This document shows, piece after piece, positions 27,170 to 37,500 of a stretch of DNA of 64,000 nt (within the stretch, counting starts at the first letter, position 1; each line of letters opens with the position of its first letter). The stretch is from the NCBI RefSeq assembly GCF_901542335.1, contig NZ_LR594036.1, positions 1,054,001-1,118,000 on the forward strand, given 5' to 3'. This DNA comes from Streptococcus porcinus. GTDB lineage: Bacteria > Bacillota > Bacilli > Lactobacillales > Streptococcaceae. The notes beneath the pieces were generated by a model. That model was not told where the DNA came from, made no database searches, and saw only the letters and a program-made list of their open reading frames with translations. The position numbers and the translations under genes are program-made.

Positions 27170-27806
27170 AGTTATTCTCACTTGTTGTAGTTCCTTGGAT
27201 CGTTGGTATGCTGGAATTTGCACCATCTGTGGTTTCTTTCATGTCCTCCAGTTTCCCATTCCAAATGGTCAACTGATTAACCAGGAGCTTATCGGAAACT
27301 TTAGAGTAGGACAACATAACCGTCTTGGTTTCTGTCTGAGTGGTTCGTTGTTGTTGCTCACTCAAATCAGAAACATAGGTCACTTGATAGGTAACTTCCG
27401 CAAGTGCAACATTGCTTTCTGTATTGACATAGATACTGGCTGATTCAAATCGGTAGTCAAGCATATAATCTTTATAAACTTGATTGATCGCTTTATTCTG
27501 ATTTGATTCCTCTTCTGAAAATGCCGAGTCCGTCATGTAAGGCTTGATACGAGCGTTATTTTCGCCCAGCTGAACCTTGGTGAAATATTGAGTGAGAAAT
27601 TCATTGACAAGCTCATCTGATAGGAATGTTGCTCTTTCCTTCTGCTTTTCCTTTGTCACAAGTTTATTGGCTTCTGCTCGTATTTGGTGCTCTGTTTGTT
27701 TTGAAACGGATTGCGAGCCAATCGTATAGCCAATCATGACCATAAAACTGACTGCAATTAAACCTCCTACTCCAATCAATAATCGAGCTTTCACTTTGTT
27801 TAACAT
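27168..27806 (-). CDS. VirB8/TcpC-like conjugation protein
   Basis: A 212-aa bitopic protein. One membrane helix (LLIGVGGLIAVSFMVMIGYTIG, ~9-30) is followed by a coiled linker and an NTF2-like outer domain (FLTQYFTKVQLGENNARIKPYM; ALAEVTYQVTYVSDLSE; MLSYSKVSDKLLVNQLTIW). This is the architecture of VirB8/TcpC channel components of Gram-positive conjugation systems. AAGGAG precedes the ATG. It has its own upstream element (27852-27868). Confidence 0.7.
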   Translation of the reverse strand: MLNKVKARLLIGVGGLIAVSFMVMIGYTIGSQSVSKQTEHQIRAEANKLVTKEKQKERATFLSDELVNEFLTQYFTKVQLGENNARIKPYMTDSAFSEEESNQNKAINQVYKDYMLDYRFESASIYVNTESNVALAEVTYQVTYVSDLSEQQQRTTQTETKTVMLSYSKVSDKLLVNQLTIWNGKLEDMKETTDGANSSIPTIQGTTTSENN

Positions 27807-27851
27807 GGCTTACTCCTTTTTTAGTGATAGCCACATCTTAACAAGATTAGC

Positions 27852-27868
27852 TTGGAAAATTTATCACA
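27852..27868 (-). promoter_or_regulatory. Repeated ICE element, variant copy D
   Basis: GTGATAAATTTTCCAAG on the minus strand, about 46 bases before the VirB8-like start and immediately after the T-run of the hairpin at 27877-27896. TAAGAT lies ~23 bases further, at a -10-like place. It shares GTGATAA and CAAG with copies A-C. Confidence 0.4.
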
Positions 27869-27876
27869 AGAAAAAG

Positions 27877-27896
27877 GACTACCAATCGGTAATCCA
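27877..27896 (-). terminator. Hairpin of the AGGACTACC family, copy 2
   Basis: GGACTACC-AATC-GGTAATCC stem; on the minus strand it is followed by TTTTTC, a good intrinsic terminator for the 886-aa gene that ends 39 bases earlier. Confidence 0.75.
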
Positions 27897-27934
27897 AAAA
27901 CTGTTGTTATAAAGTCTATATTTTTTAATAGTAA

Positions 27935-30595
27935 CTATTCAAATGATAAATAATTTTCAAAAATTATTTTTTCTACCTCTCTTTTAAGTAATTCTTTTTC
28001 ATAAATACCAATCATTACGCTATTGTAATTTTTAAGTTCCTCATCAATCCCATCCAAATACATATCTAGTGTCAATTGACTTCTCTTAAGATGATTAAGT
28101 AAAGCAAACTTAAATTTTTTTTTAAAATCTTTATCTTTGACAACACTCAGATATTGATTCCCTTGACCTTCTGTCAATTTTAAAGTGAAAAATTTCAATA
28201 AAGAACCATCGAGACTGTACTTATTACAGCTCGCTTTTTCTTTAATAAGATTAACCATAAATTCTTTTTCATCAAGCTTTTCATCCCTCCACCATTTCCA
28301 ATGTAAAAGTTTTTCAAACAATAAAACTGAACTTAAAGGTAACTTCCCAAAATCATAAGAGGTTAGTAACTCCATATTCTTCAATAAAAACTCACTCATA
28401 GATGAATTTAAAGTTTTATTATCATCAGTGTAGCTAGGAAATAAATTAGGGGTTATAGAAAGCCCTCTTAGGTATTGTTCAATTAAATCTTGTTTTTCCC
28501 ATTTGTCTTGCAACTCTATACTTCTTAACCCATATGTATGGGTAGACAAAATACTTTGAACTACAATGAGTTTTAATTTAGGAATCCCTTTGAAATCTTT
28601 CAAAAACTCATCATCAATAAGTTCAATATCTCTTGTCTCAAATACCTTTTCAAGAACTTCCGCACCAAGACACTTACCATATTCAATCTCAGTGATTATT
28701 GAAACCATATTATTATGGATTTTTTCTCTCTCTCCTTTTATTGATGGTAAAACTTTTGATAGAATTTCTATGTAATTTTCAACACTCGAATCCCAATTCC
28801 GATTTTCTGGATACAGCAATTGATATAATGCAAATGCCCCACGGTAGTTAACAGACATCGTTTTTACGATTTCTAATAAATTGGTAAAATTTGAAGTACT
28901 ACTGTCAACATAGTCATAATTATCAGTCAGGTATTTAAAACATAATCTAGAGTAACCAAGCTTATTATCATAGTCTCGAATGACAATCTCATCACGACCT
29001 CCAAAAGATTCTAATATTATCTCAGGCTCTCTTAAATTAGGAAGAAATACATCTGATAGATCATCCGAGTCACTATATTTATCAAACAGAATATTCCAAA
29101 CCTTCTCTTCATATTCATTATAATAGTCTCTGATCTCATTACGTTTAACATAATACTGTCCGCCGTTTTTAAAATGGAAATCAATTTTTATTATATTTGA
29201 ATGCAATGAGAAATATACGCTATTAGTATCATAATTAGATTCAATTTCAGGGTAGGTCGAAGAGTAAAATACATCCATCTTCTCGATTCTTCTAAAGTCC
29301 TCTTTGGAAATCCGAAGACTGGAATCAGAAATTGACTTTTCAAAAACAAATAATTTATCTGTGTTATTTGTTTCCCAGTAACTGCCCCTACTAACATTTT
29401 GAGAAAATCTTTCCTGAATTAGATTTACCAATTGTGAAATAGCTTGTTTATTTTTAGCCTTCTCCGCTATTTTTTTAAATATGTAAATATGTATATTATT
29501 GATGTCATTATATTCAAACGAATTAATTGAGGGTCTTCTGATTTTCTTATTAAGCTCTACGCCTAGAATGGACTTTTTATTAAAAATACCAATGGATTCA
29601 AAGTTATAATCACTCTCTATCCAACTTATATTCTTTTTAATTAATTTATCAAGTATCTGAACATCTAGCTTAAACAATGAGATTGCAAAAGAAATTAATG
29701 CATCATCTTCACAATTAAAATGAGAAATTAAATCGTATTTGTCTTTTATAAAGGACTTATAATTGACAATTTCCCATTCCTTATATCCCTCTATGATTTC
29801 AATTATTTTAGAACTTGAGGTAGCAAAATAAACAACTTTTAAAAATCTGATCTTATCAGTATTATTCTCAATATTAGATAAATCTATTTTGACTTGTCTA
29901 AAATAACTCTCCCTTGCTCCGTAGGAAAATTTTTGTTTGACCAATCTATTAAAATATCTGTTATATCTGTTTTTAATATCCGACTGTATAACGTCTTTCA
30001 ATCCTCCATCAGTCTTTTTGTTAATTAATATAGTTATTCTAGCTACTTTTAAGCTAAATTTCAAAAGAAAAATAAACAAAATTAATAGGAATCCAACTAT
30101 AGCTTGCCAAATATATTGATAACGAATATCAACTGATGTGTTAAATTTAACTATAATAGGAATAACAATTGAAAGTAATAAAGAGCCAAAAAATTCCCAA
30201 CTATTTGTTACATGGTACCAAACATTGCTTTTTGTCAAAAAATCCATTTTTTGATAACCTAAGTAGGTTTGATTCTCTTTATTATCATACTCAGCTATGA
30301 ATTGTAGAAAACCGACATAAACTCCAAAACTTGCCCATATTGTCAAGACTAGAGAAAATAGTGATAATAAATCTAAATTGATATCGCTAGTTTGAAATAA
30401 TAAAATCTCATATTGATTGCATACCCAATAAATATAACTCACAATTGACCAAAATAATATATGGGAAAAAATTTTGATTTTAACACCTGAAATCAATTCA
30501 TCCATAAAAATTGAAAATCTAAGCCAAAAAAACTTCAGAATATAAGACAATACAAAAATAATTATTGGAGAATACAGGATTAATTTTTCGATCAA
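27935..30595 (-). CDS. Large unrecognised membrane protein, cargo gene
   Basis: About 886 aa, starting at a TTG at 30595 (AAGAGG eight bases upstream) or a GTG at 30604. Five hydrophobic segments lie in the first ~195 residues: SPIIIFVLSYILKFFWL, ILFWSIVSYIYWVC, LFSLVLTIWASFGVYVGFL, FFGSLLLSIVIPIIV and AIVGFLLILFIFLLKFSL. The remaining ~690 residues are soluble, rich in Lys, Asp, Asn and Leu, and look mostly helical with no motif I recognise (no Walker, nuclease or protease signature). Very AT-rich, with its own terminators on both sides, it interrupts the otherwise conserved VirB8-small gene order. This pattern fits recently acquired cargo, possibly an abortive-infection type membrane effector (speculation). 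Confidence 0.7.
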   Translation of the reverse strand: MIEKLILYSPIIIFVLSYILKFFWLRFSIFMDELISGVKIKIFSHILFWSIVSYIYWVCNQYEILLFQTSDINLDLLSLFSLVLTIWASFGVYVGFLQFIAEYDNKENQTYLGYQKMDFLTKSNVWYHVTNSWEFFGSLLLSIVIPIIVKFNTSVDIRYQYIWQAIVGFLLILFIFLLKFSLKVARITILINKKTDGGLKDVIQSDIKNRYNRYFNRLVKQKFSYGARESYFRQVKIDLSNIENNTDKIRFLKVVYFATSSSKIIEIIEGYKEWEIVNYKSFIKDKYDLISHFNCEDDALISFAISLFKLDVQILDKLIKKNISWIESDYNFESIGIFNKKSILGVELNKKIRRPSINSFEYNDINNIHIYIFKKIAEKAKNKQAISQLVNLIQERFSQNVSRGSYWETNNTDKLFVFEKSISDSSLRISKEDFRRIEKMDVFYSSTYPEIESNYDTNSVYFSLHSNIIKIDFHFKNGGQYYVKRNEIRDYYNEYEEKVWNILFDKYSDSDDLSDVFLPNLREPEIILESFGGRDEIVIRDYDNKLGYSRLCFKYLTDNYDYVDSSTSNFTNLLEIVKTMSVNYRGAFALYQLLYPENRNWDSSVENYIEILSKVLPSIKGEREKIHNNMVSIITEIEYGKCLGAEVLEKVFETRDIELIDDEFLKDFKGIPKLKLIVVQSILSTHTYGLRSIELQDKWEKQDLIEQYLRGLSITPNLFPSYTDDNKTLNSSMSEFLLKNMELLTSYDFGKLPLSSVLLFEKLLHWKWWRDEKLDEKEFMVNLIKEKASCNKYSLDGSLLKFFTLKLTEGQGNQYLSVVKDKDFKKKFKFALLNHLKRSQLTLDMYLDGIDEELKNYNSVMIGIYEKELLKREVEKIIFENYLSFE

Positions 30596-30693
30596 GCAAA
30601 ACACCTCTTCTTTTTTCTAATTAATAATGATTATACCTGATATATAGAAAGCATACAAATACCAATATGAGTTTGTCTCTAAATTATCCATAT

Positions 30694-30727
30694 AAATAGG
30701 ACTACCCAAACACAGGTAGCCCTATTT
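30694..30727 (-). terminator. Hairpin of the AGGACTACC family, copy 3
   Basis: AAATAGGACTACCC pairs with GGTAGCCCTATTT around a seven-base loop. It begins at the stop codon of the 99-aa membrane protein. Together with copy 2 it brackets the 886-aa cargo gene. Confidence 0.65.
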
Positions 30728-31021
30728 GTATTCCGTCATTCTACTTTTCACGATGTTGGTCATGAGTCCAAGCACAAGCAGAATATTAAATATAATAAAA
30801 AATCCTGTAAAACTCCAAATACCATTAGCTGTTAAATCTTCTGTATAAAGGTAGCTCTCAGTAAATAAGAGGTAAATTCCATAGATTTCAATAAAGACTA
30901 ATCCACTGATGAGTCCGATAAGAAACAAAGCACCTGAAACTTTCACAATCTGGTAAAGGACAAGCAACATCAGTCCTATTGCTGCGATAATCAAAAGGCT
31001 TTGTAGAATTTGCTCCAACAT
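30722..31021 (-). CDS. Small membrane protein of the ICE
   Basis: A 99-aa protein with three hydrophobic helices (LLIIAAIGLMLLVLYQIV, GALFLIGLISGLVFIEIYGIYLLF, FFIIFNILLVLGLMTNIV) and a short basic tail. It follows a 99-aa hydrophilic gene by 13 bases in the unit downstream of the helicase. It may be a channel or entry-exclusion component; function unknown. Confidence 0.6.
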   Translation of the reverse strand: MLEQILQSLLIIAAIGLMLLVLYQIVKVSGALFLIGLISGLVFIEIYGIYLLFTESYLYTEDLTANGIWSFTGFFIIFNILLVLGLMTNIVKSRMTEYK

Positions 31022-31034
31022 CTTACACCTCTTT

Positions 31035-31334
31035 CTAGGCTAATTGCTTGCGATAGTAGTCAGCCTGTCTCTTGTCTAAATCATCAAGTTGGGCAACCAA
31101 ATCAAAGTATTCTGCCTTCGTCACCTCATCTAAGTTTGGAAAATCATTCTCACGAGTTGCGATGATGAGTTCCAGCTGTCCAGTGATTTCACGCTTTGAA
31201 AAGCTATAATCAAGAGTTTCATCTTCATACTGTTCCTTTAAAGTTTGGTAGTTTCCCCTATCTTCTGAACTCGTAAAGCCTTGTGACAACCATTCTTCTA
31301 GTTGATAACGCATTTCTTCTACTGTTTGACCCAT
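31035..31334 (-). CDS. Small hydrophilic ICE protein downstream of the helicase
   Basis: A 99-aa acidic helical protein (EEMRYQLEEWLSQGFTSSED; DLVAQLDDLDKRQADYYRKQL). AAGGAG precedes the ATG. It lies between the helicase gene and a small membrane protein gene. No known motif is recognised. Confidence 0.55.
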   Translation of the reverse strand: MGQTVEEMRYQLEEWLSQGFTSSEDRGNYQTLKEQYEDETLDYSFSKREITGQLELIIATRENDFPNLDEVTKAEYFDLVAQLDDLDKRQADYYRKQLA

Positions 31335-31410
31335 GATCTATTCTCCTTATGTGATTTCTTGACTTCATTTTACCGCGTTCAAAAATATTTGTCAGCCTTT
31401 TTTCTTATAT

Positions 31411-32259
31411 CTAGAGTGCTATTTGTTGCTTCTTTTGGGGTGTTGTATCTTCACTAAACTTGGCCAAAGCTGCATCTATCTCCTCAACCTCAATTTCTGC
31501 TTCTTTTTCTACCAAGGGAGCCAAAACATCATACTTAGCCTTTACAAGTTGATAATCTTCTTCCATGGGAAAGACTTTTTCAACTTCTACTTTGGCTACT
31601 CGTAGTTTATCTTTTAAATCCTTTACCAGCCCTTCTGTCTTTTCTTGGTCATCCATAATATGGTCAATGGCATTACTAATCCGTTGAATGGTTCCCACGT
31701 CTGATTTCAAATCAAGGGCGACAGTATACTGGTTATCACCTACAATCATTAAAGAAATGGTTTCTGGTAAGGGCTCACTAAGACCTCGTGTAGTCATTTT
31801 TAAATCAAATCCTCTAAAGCTGGCAAGTGTCCTGACTTCCTTGGTCTCTGAGCGGTTATAGGTAATGAGTTTTCGCAGATAGTCCCCAGCTTCAGCACGA
31901 TTATCCATTGCTTGATTGTCAAATCGCATGACAAAATCTTGCGACTTTGTTGCCAAAGATTGGGCAATATCTTTATCATATTGACTCAACCGTTTTTCCA
32001 TAATAGGGAGGTGCTTCTCGCAATAGGAAACTGTGTGGCGGTATTCATCTTTTGAGCGATTAAAAGCTCGTTTTTGATTTTCTAAAACTGTCAGTTCATT
32101 TTCCAACTCCATTTTGAGTTTGAGGTAAGGGTTTCCAGTTGCCAAGGCCTTAAAGTCAGAAGCCGTCATGGTTTGTTCATCAATATCTTCTGCTGATCTA
32201 ACAGGATCTTTTGAGGTCATTATCTGAGTGATATACTTGAGCTTGTTCTCCTGTGTCTG
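31411..32259 (-). CDS. Methylase-helicase, C-terminal exon
   Basis: The last 282 codons of the giant helicase gene, cut off by group II intron 1. The frame is open back into the intron and starts with QTQENKLKYITQIMTSKDPVRSAEDIDEQT. This is the usual continuation after the helicase core; it then forms a long coiled region (KMELENELTVLENQKRAFNRSKD) and an acidic end. A methionine at MTSKDP could give a separate short protein of 269 aa if splicing fails. The join point W-Q follows from frame and from the same end position as in intron 3. Confidence 0.85.
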   Translation of the reverse strand, partial: QTQENKLKYITQIMTSKDPVRSAEDIDEQTMTASDFKALATGNPYLKLKMELENELTVLENQKRAFNRSKDEYRHTVSYCEKHLPIMEKRLSQYDKDIAQSLATKSQDFVMRFDNQAMDNRAEAGDYLRKLITYNRSETKEVRTLASFRGFDLKMTTRGLSEPLPETISLMIVGDNQYTVALDLKSDVGTIQRISNAIDHIMDDQEKTEGLVKDLKDKLRVAKVEVEKVFPMEEDYQLVKAKYDVLAPLVEKEAEIEVEEIDAALAKFSEDTTPQKKQQIAL

Positions 32260-34592
32260 GCCGAGTAGGTCAGAGGTCTCACGACCTCTTTCCCCTCTAA
32301 GAACCGTGCATGAGAGTTTCCCCTCACACGGCTCAAGCTTCTATAAGTCCTCGTTAGAGAACCAGCGTGTTTTCTTTTATATTTTTATGACAAGTAGGGT
32401 GTACCAATGTTTTTATTGGTTTATGGTCTTTCACTGTTTGATGAACTCGGAAATCTGTTTCCTTGGTGATTTTCAATTCGCAAACTGGACAAATCCCTTT
32501 TTGTTTATAATATAGTCCGTTAATCACACGTCTTCCTTTTAGTTCTTGTCGCATTTGCTTTTCTTGACGTTCCTCAAAATACAGTTGCCATTGTTCATCA
32601 AATGGGTTTGCTTCCGCCTTAATTTTAATATGTCGGCGAATATCAGTATCAGAAGCATATTTCAGGCGAAGATAGAATGGTTCGCCATTTTCCATTGTAT
32701 CAGCAGTTGGAACACTAAAAATCCAACTACGGCTACCAAAAGTATGGAAATATTTATTAGCAACCCACTTTCTCCCCTTTTTAGGATGTCTTCGGACACA
32801 CCACTGCCATAGACATTGATAGATATCAAAATCAAGTCTTTGAAATGCTTCTGATGAAACGTTGTGCTTTTGGTAGTTAACCCAACCTATGATAATAGGA
32901 TTTAGCTTACGGATTAACAGCTCCTGTTTCATCGACGGGTTGTTTTTGATAATATCCCTGATTTTCGAAACAATACTTTCGTAATTCTTTTTGGAAGGTT
33001 TGGTTAGTAATTTTCCGTCGTACATTCTAATGTTTACGCCCAGAAAATCAAAGCCATCCGTGATATGAGTTATCAACGTTTTTTCTTCAGATAACTCCAA
33101 ACCACGTTCTTTCAAGAACTCAATAATGACTGGTTTAACCTCATTTTCCAATAGTTCCTTACTGACACCAGTAACAATAAAGTCATCCGCATACCTAACA
33201 AAATTAATTTTTGGTGCATAGACCTTACCATTAACCTTTTTCTTTCTAAATGTTGTTGAAAGTTTTCTCTCAATACCATCTAGTACCATATTTGAAATGA
33301 TTGGTGAGATTGGTGAACCTTGAGGACTTCCAAACTCTGTTGGAAATAACTTTCGATTTTCGATATAACCACTTTTCAACCATTTTCCAAGTATTGTCTT
33401 GTTCATTGGAATGTGTTTCATTATCCACTCATGACTGATATTATCAAAACATCCTTTAATGTCACCTTCTAAAACCCACTTAGCAGATTTTTGCTTACTC
33501 AAAGCTGAGAAACATTGTTCAATCGCATCCTGTGTGCTTCTTTTAGGTCTAAAGCCATAAGAATTAGGGTCTGCTGTTGTTTCTGCAATAGGTTCTAGGG
33601 CGAACTTAAACAATGTCTGCATTGCTCTATCTATCATCGTTGGAATACTGAGGGGTCTTTTCTTACCATTTTTCTTAGGAATATAAATCCGTCTTAGTGG
33701 TTTTGGACGATAGCCTTTGACCTTTAATTTCTTGATTGCTTGATATTTAGCGTTAGGTGTTAACCATAACTCTTTATCAACGCCACTTGTCTTTTTACCT
33801 TGATTTTCAGTGACATATTTCACTGCCAAGGCTTTTGCATAGAATGAAGTCGTTAGTAAATGTTGGAGTGATTTCACTCGGTTGAATTTACCCAACTTCC
33901 ACGCTTTCACAATACGCATTTGTAGTTTTTTAACATAGATTTCAGCTTTCACGAAATCAATATTTTCCCAACTGTTGGCTATGTTAGTAGTAGCACACAT
34001 TTTACTGTTCATTTGCTTTCTCCTTTCAAAAATTCTACAAGTTCTCTTGTGATTAGAAACCGAATGGAAGTCTGCACTCTTTCGAGTTGAGGCAAATCTT
34101 GAACCTCTATCCATCTCATTACAAGATGGCATTCGCTTTTTCCATTTTCCTATACCTGCACTGTTATCAGCATTTCTTACGATTTGCCTTGCTAGAAGCA
34201 ATAATACAGGCTTACCATGTTCCGCTTAATGAACAAAATGATAGGTTAGGCTCCACCTCTCTGCCGGCAGTCATCTGTCCGTGTAACCCCTCTATGGAAA
34301 GGGTTATCCGACTGCACACCTTTTGGTTCAGGCTTATCAGCAACTTTAGCCTGTTCAACTTAACGACATTTAACAGTGGTTCACATTTGTTAGCCATACT
34401 ATCAAGCCTAGCTCCCTAACCGCTTTGTTGCTAGCAGTATCGGTCTCCCCTCACGGTTCAACCTTAAAGTAGGGCTACCTTACGTATCAGCTTACCACAT
34501 GGCGAACATGCAGTTGATACTTGGCTCAACTAACGGAATAGTTGGTCTGGTCATCATGCCAGACAGTTCAATTAAGCGACTTCATGTCGCAC
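32260..34592 (-). mobile_element. Group II intron 1 (in the helicase gene)
   Basis: About 2333 bases. The 5' end reads GTGCGACATGAAGTCGCTTA at 34592 downward, the group II consensus start. A 34-base domain V hairpin is at 32301-32334 (GAGCCGTG...CACGGTTC with GAAA-type loop), followed by domain VI and the 3' end near 32260. Excision joins TGG to CAG in frame. It encodes a reverse transcriptase/maturase (32354-34012). It is in the same orientation as the host gene, as splicing requires. The exact 3' base is uncertain by a codon. The region 34013-34592 is structural intron RNA. Confidence 0.88.
32354..34012 (-). CDS. Group II intron reverse transcriptase/maturase 1
   Basis: A 552-aa protein from the ATG at 34012 (GGAGA upstream). 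RT blocks: PLRRIYIPKKNGKKRPLSIPT, AETTADPNSYGFRPKRSTQDA, WVLEGDIKGCFDNISHEW, FGSPQGSPISPIISNMVLDG and the active-site FVRYADDFIVTG. A maturase (X/GIIM) domain (WVNYQKHNVSSEAFQRLD) and a C-terminal HNH-type endonuclease with CPVCELKI...HPTCHKN follow. All key residues are present, so it should be able to help splicing and retrohoming. It is related to the RT of intron 3. Confidence 0.93.
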   Translation of the reverse strand: MNSKMCATTNIANSWENIDFVKAEIYVKKLQMRIVKAWKLGKFNRVKSLQHLLTTSFYAKALAVKYVTENQGKKTSGVDKELWLTPNAKYQAIKKLKVKGYRPKPLRRIYIPKKNGKKRPLSIPTMIDRAMQTLFKFALEPIAETTADPNSYGFRPKRSTQDAIEQCFSALSKQKSAKWVLEGDIKGCFDNISHEWIMKHIPMNKTILGKWLKSGYIENRKLFPTEFGSPQGSPISPIISNMVLDGIERKLSTTFRKKKVNGKVYAPKINFVRYADDFIVTGVSKELLENEVKPVIIEFLKERGLELSEEKTLITHITDGFDFLGVNIRMYDGKLLTKPSKKNYESIVSKIRDIIKNNPSMKQELLIRKLNPIIIGWVNYQKHNVSSEAFQRLDFDIYQCLWQWCVRRHPKKGRKWVANKYFHTFGSRSWIFSVPTADTMENGEPFYLRLKYASDTDIRRHIKIKAEANPFDEQWQLYFEERQEKQMRQELKGRRVINGLYYKQKGICPVCELKITKETDFRVHQTVKDHKPIKTLVHPTCHKNIKENTLVL

Positions 34593-37500
34593 CCAGAGGT
34601 AATTATCAAAACTCCCTTTGGTAATGTAGTGATAAATATCCACCTCTTGGTGCATATTCCCTTGTCGAATCAGTCGTCCATTTCGCTGGATAATGTCTGA
34701 GGGTCTCCAAGGAACATCTAAGTGGTGAACAGCTTTCATGCGTGATTGCACGTTTAGCCCCGTTCCACCTTTTTCCGTAGAAGCCATGAGAATCCGTACT
34801 TCCCCACTATTGACCTTTCTAGATAGTGAGTTTTTCTTTTCATCAGTATTGGCGTCATGCACAAAGGCAATTTGTTCCTTTGGTATACCTCGATCGACTA
34901 GCAAGTCCTTAAGTTCATTGTAGACATCAAACCCTTCTTCCTTACTTTTAGGGGTTCCAATATCAGAGAAAATCATCTGAGTGGCTTTGTTTTCAGCTCC
35001 TTCACGGTAAATCCGCTCGACATTATCAACTACTTGAAGGATTTTCTGATTATCCGATAAGGAATAAGCAGGGTCAATCAACCGCATATCAATAGCTAAT
35101 TTTCTGGCTTCACCTGTGATTTTAAGCATGTTATCTCTACTTGGATCAACACTACCTGACTTGATAGCGTCTGAACGCTCTACCAGTTCTTCTAAATAGT
35201 ATTTCTGAGCTTGTGTTAACTCGCTTTCCACCGCAATAATCTTGGCTTCAGGTACAGGTAAATCAAGCATGTCTGAAGTCTGAATGTCTGCTGTTTCCTT
35301 GTAAATTCGCATGAGTTCAGGCAAGTTGACAAATTTCTTAAACCGTTTCTTAGGTTGGTATTTATCACCTGTCGGGGCTAGTTCCATAGAGTTTTCGATA
35401 TTCCCAAAAGCACCAACCCAAGAGTCAAAATTGGATACCTGGTATCGTTCCAAGACATCAGGTTGAATGTAATTCATCATGGTGAAAAGTTCACTAATGG
35501 AGTTTGAGACTGGTGTTCCTGTCGCAAAAACGACATTTCTATCACCATGCTCTGCCTGAACCTGTCTCACCTTCATCTCCATGTCTACGTTCTTTTTTGA
35601 AGTGGTATTGGTAATGCCAGCGACATTGCCAAGTCCAGTGATTGGACGGATATTCTTGAAATGATGAGCTTCATCCACAAAGAGAAAATCAATGCCAAGG
35701 TTTTCAAATTCAATAAAGGTATCTCGTTCCAGTTTTTGGAGTTCTTCTAGTTGGTGTTCTAGTCCCTTAATCGAACGCTCTGCTTCTTTAACTGTATAGT
35801 CAGAATCACTTCCTAGCTTGATTTCTCTGAGTTGCTCCAGCTTGTCATTGATATAGGTAACCTGCTTCTCTCGACTCATCGGTATTTTCTCAAATTGTGA
35901 ATCCCCAATGACAATGGCATCATAGTCGCCTGTGATAATACGTGATACAAACTGTTTGCGTTTGGCCTTGGCAAAATCTTTCTTGGTGGTCACATAGACT
36001 TTCTTAGTAGGGAAAAATTTCATGATTTCTTGACCAAACTGAGCAGTCAAACTAGAAGGAACCACATAAAGAGGTTTATGTACCATTCCGAGTTCTTTCA
36101 ATTTGAAACCAGCTCCAAGCATGGTCAAGGTTTTTCCAGACCCGACTTCATGAGCTAGGAGGGCTCGTTTTTCCTCCACAATCCGTTGAATGGCATTCTT
36201 TTGGTGAGGGCGTAAGGAGATATTCTGAGCAAGTCCATCAATGGTTAAATGACTACCATCATAGGTCTTAGATACTGTACGATTGTAGAGCCTATTATAG
36301 GTATCTTCAATCATTTGTTGGACTTCTGGATACCTTGCCACATAGTCTTGAAAGAGTTCTTGGAGGTGTGTTTCCTTGGCACGTAGGACCGTTGTTTTCT
36401 CCACATCCGTCACATTCTTTTTCTTATCCCCTTCGACAATTTGTTTTGTGATCGTTGGTTGATTGGAATTCAGGAGATTTTCAAAGATTTTTCGACCACT
36501 ATCATAGCGTGAAGCAGGGACACCTAAACTCCTATCCGTTGCGTTGGAATAGGTGTAGGCAAACTTAGATTGGTAAGTGATAACCCCGTCAATGGGACTG
36601 ACTTCAAGGACTGTCGCTACTTCTTGGTCAGACAGTTCATAGCCTTTCCCCATAAAGGTTTCTTGGGCAAATTTTCCATAAACAGACAAAGGAATCCAGC
36701 GTGAACCGATTCGATAATCAATGTCTGCTAAAGTAATGCGTGCTGGTTTGATAGCTTCTAGAAGTCCTGCATAATGCGGCCAGTTAAAGTCCTGATTGCC
36801 TTGTTTCACAAATAGGTCCACCACTTCTAACTTGCTAACGACATCACCTGACAGGAAGTCTTGGCGAGAAACATAAGTCAACTCACCTCTCAAATACATT
36901 TCTGGATCTGGCATAATATAGTCCCCTAATTCCTCGATCAAAACTGCCTTAGAATCAACCTGATAGATGGACATCATATAAGCAAAATCAACACCACGAC
37001 CGTCTGCTAAACTGGAATTTAAGGCATCAAGGGCAGTATGTACCATTTTAACCTCTTTTTCAGGACGCACTAGAGCCTTCTCAAAAGCAAGGGATTTGGT
37101 ATAGATAACAGACTTTCCACTCGAATCCAAACTTTCATCTTCCAAACTAGCAAGAAGCGAATATTTATCATCACTATCAAAAAGATTACGATTCACTGCA
37201 CTGTTCAAATACCCATAGCGTTTGACAAAGCTATCATAGGTACGATTGAGCTTGCCTAATAAGTCGTTGAACTCGCCTTTATCATAGTCATAATAGCGTT
37301 GAATGGCTATGACTTCTTGATAGGCATTACGAATGTCCACCATTCCTTTGATTCGTGCTACTTCTTTCTCAGATAAGGGAGCTTCATAGAAAACTGTCTT
37401 TTTATATAACCCTTTAAACTGACCACGTTTTGCTGCATCATCTGTAACATAAACATCTAGAGCAGTGCTATCAGTTACTTCTAAGGCATTAAAGCGATCA

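Noticed and set aside
32228..32515. Plus-strand frames over the intron 3' ends
   Set aside because: Structured intron RNA (domains V and VI) creates chance open frames; none has protein features.
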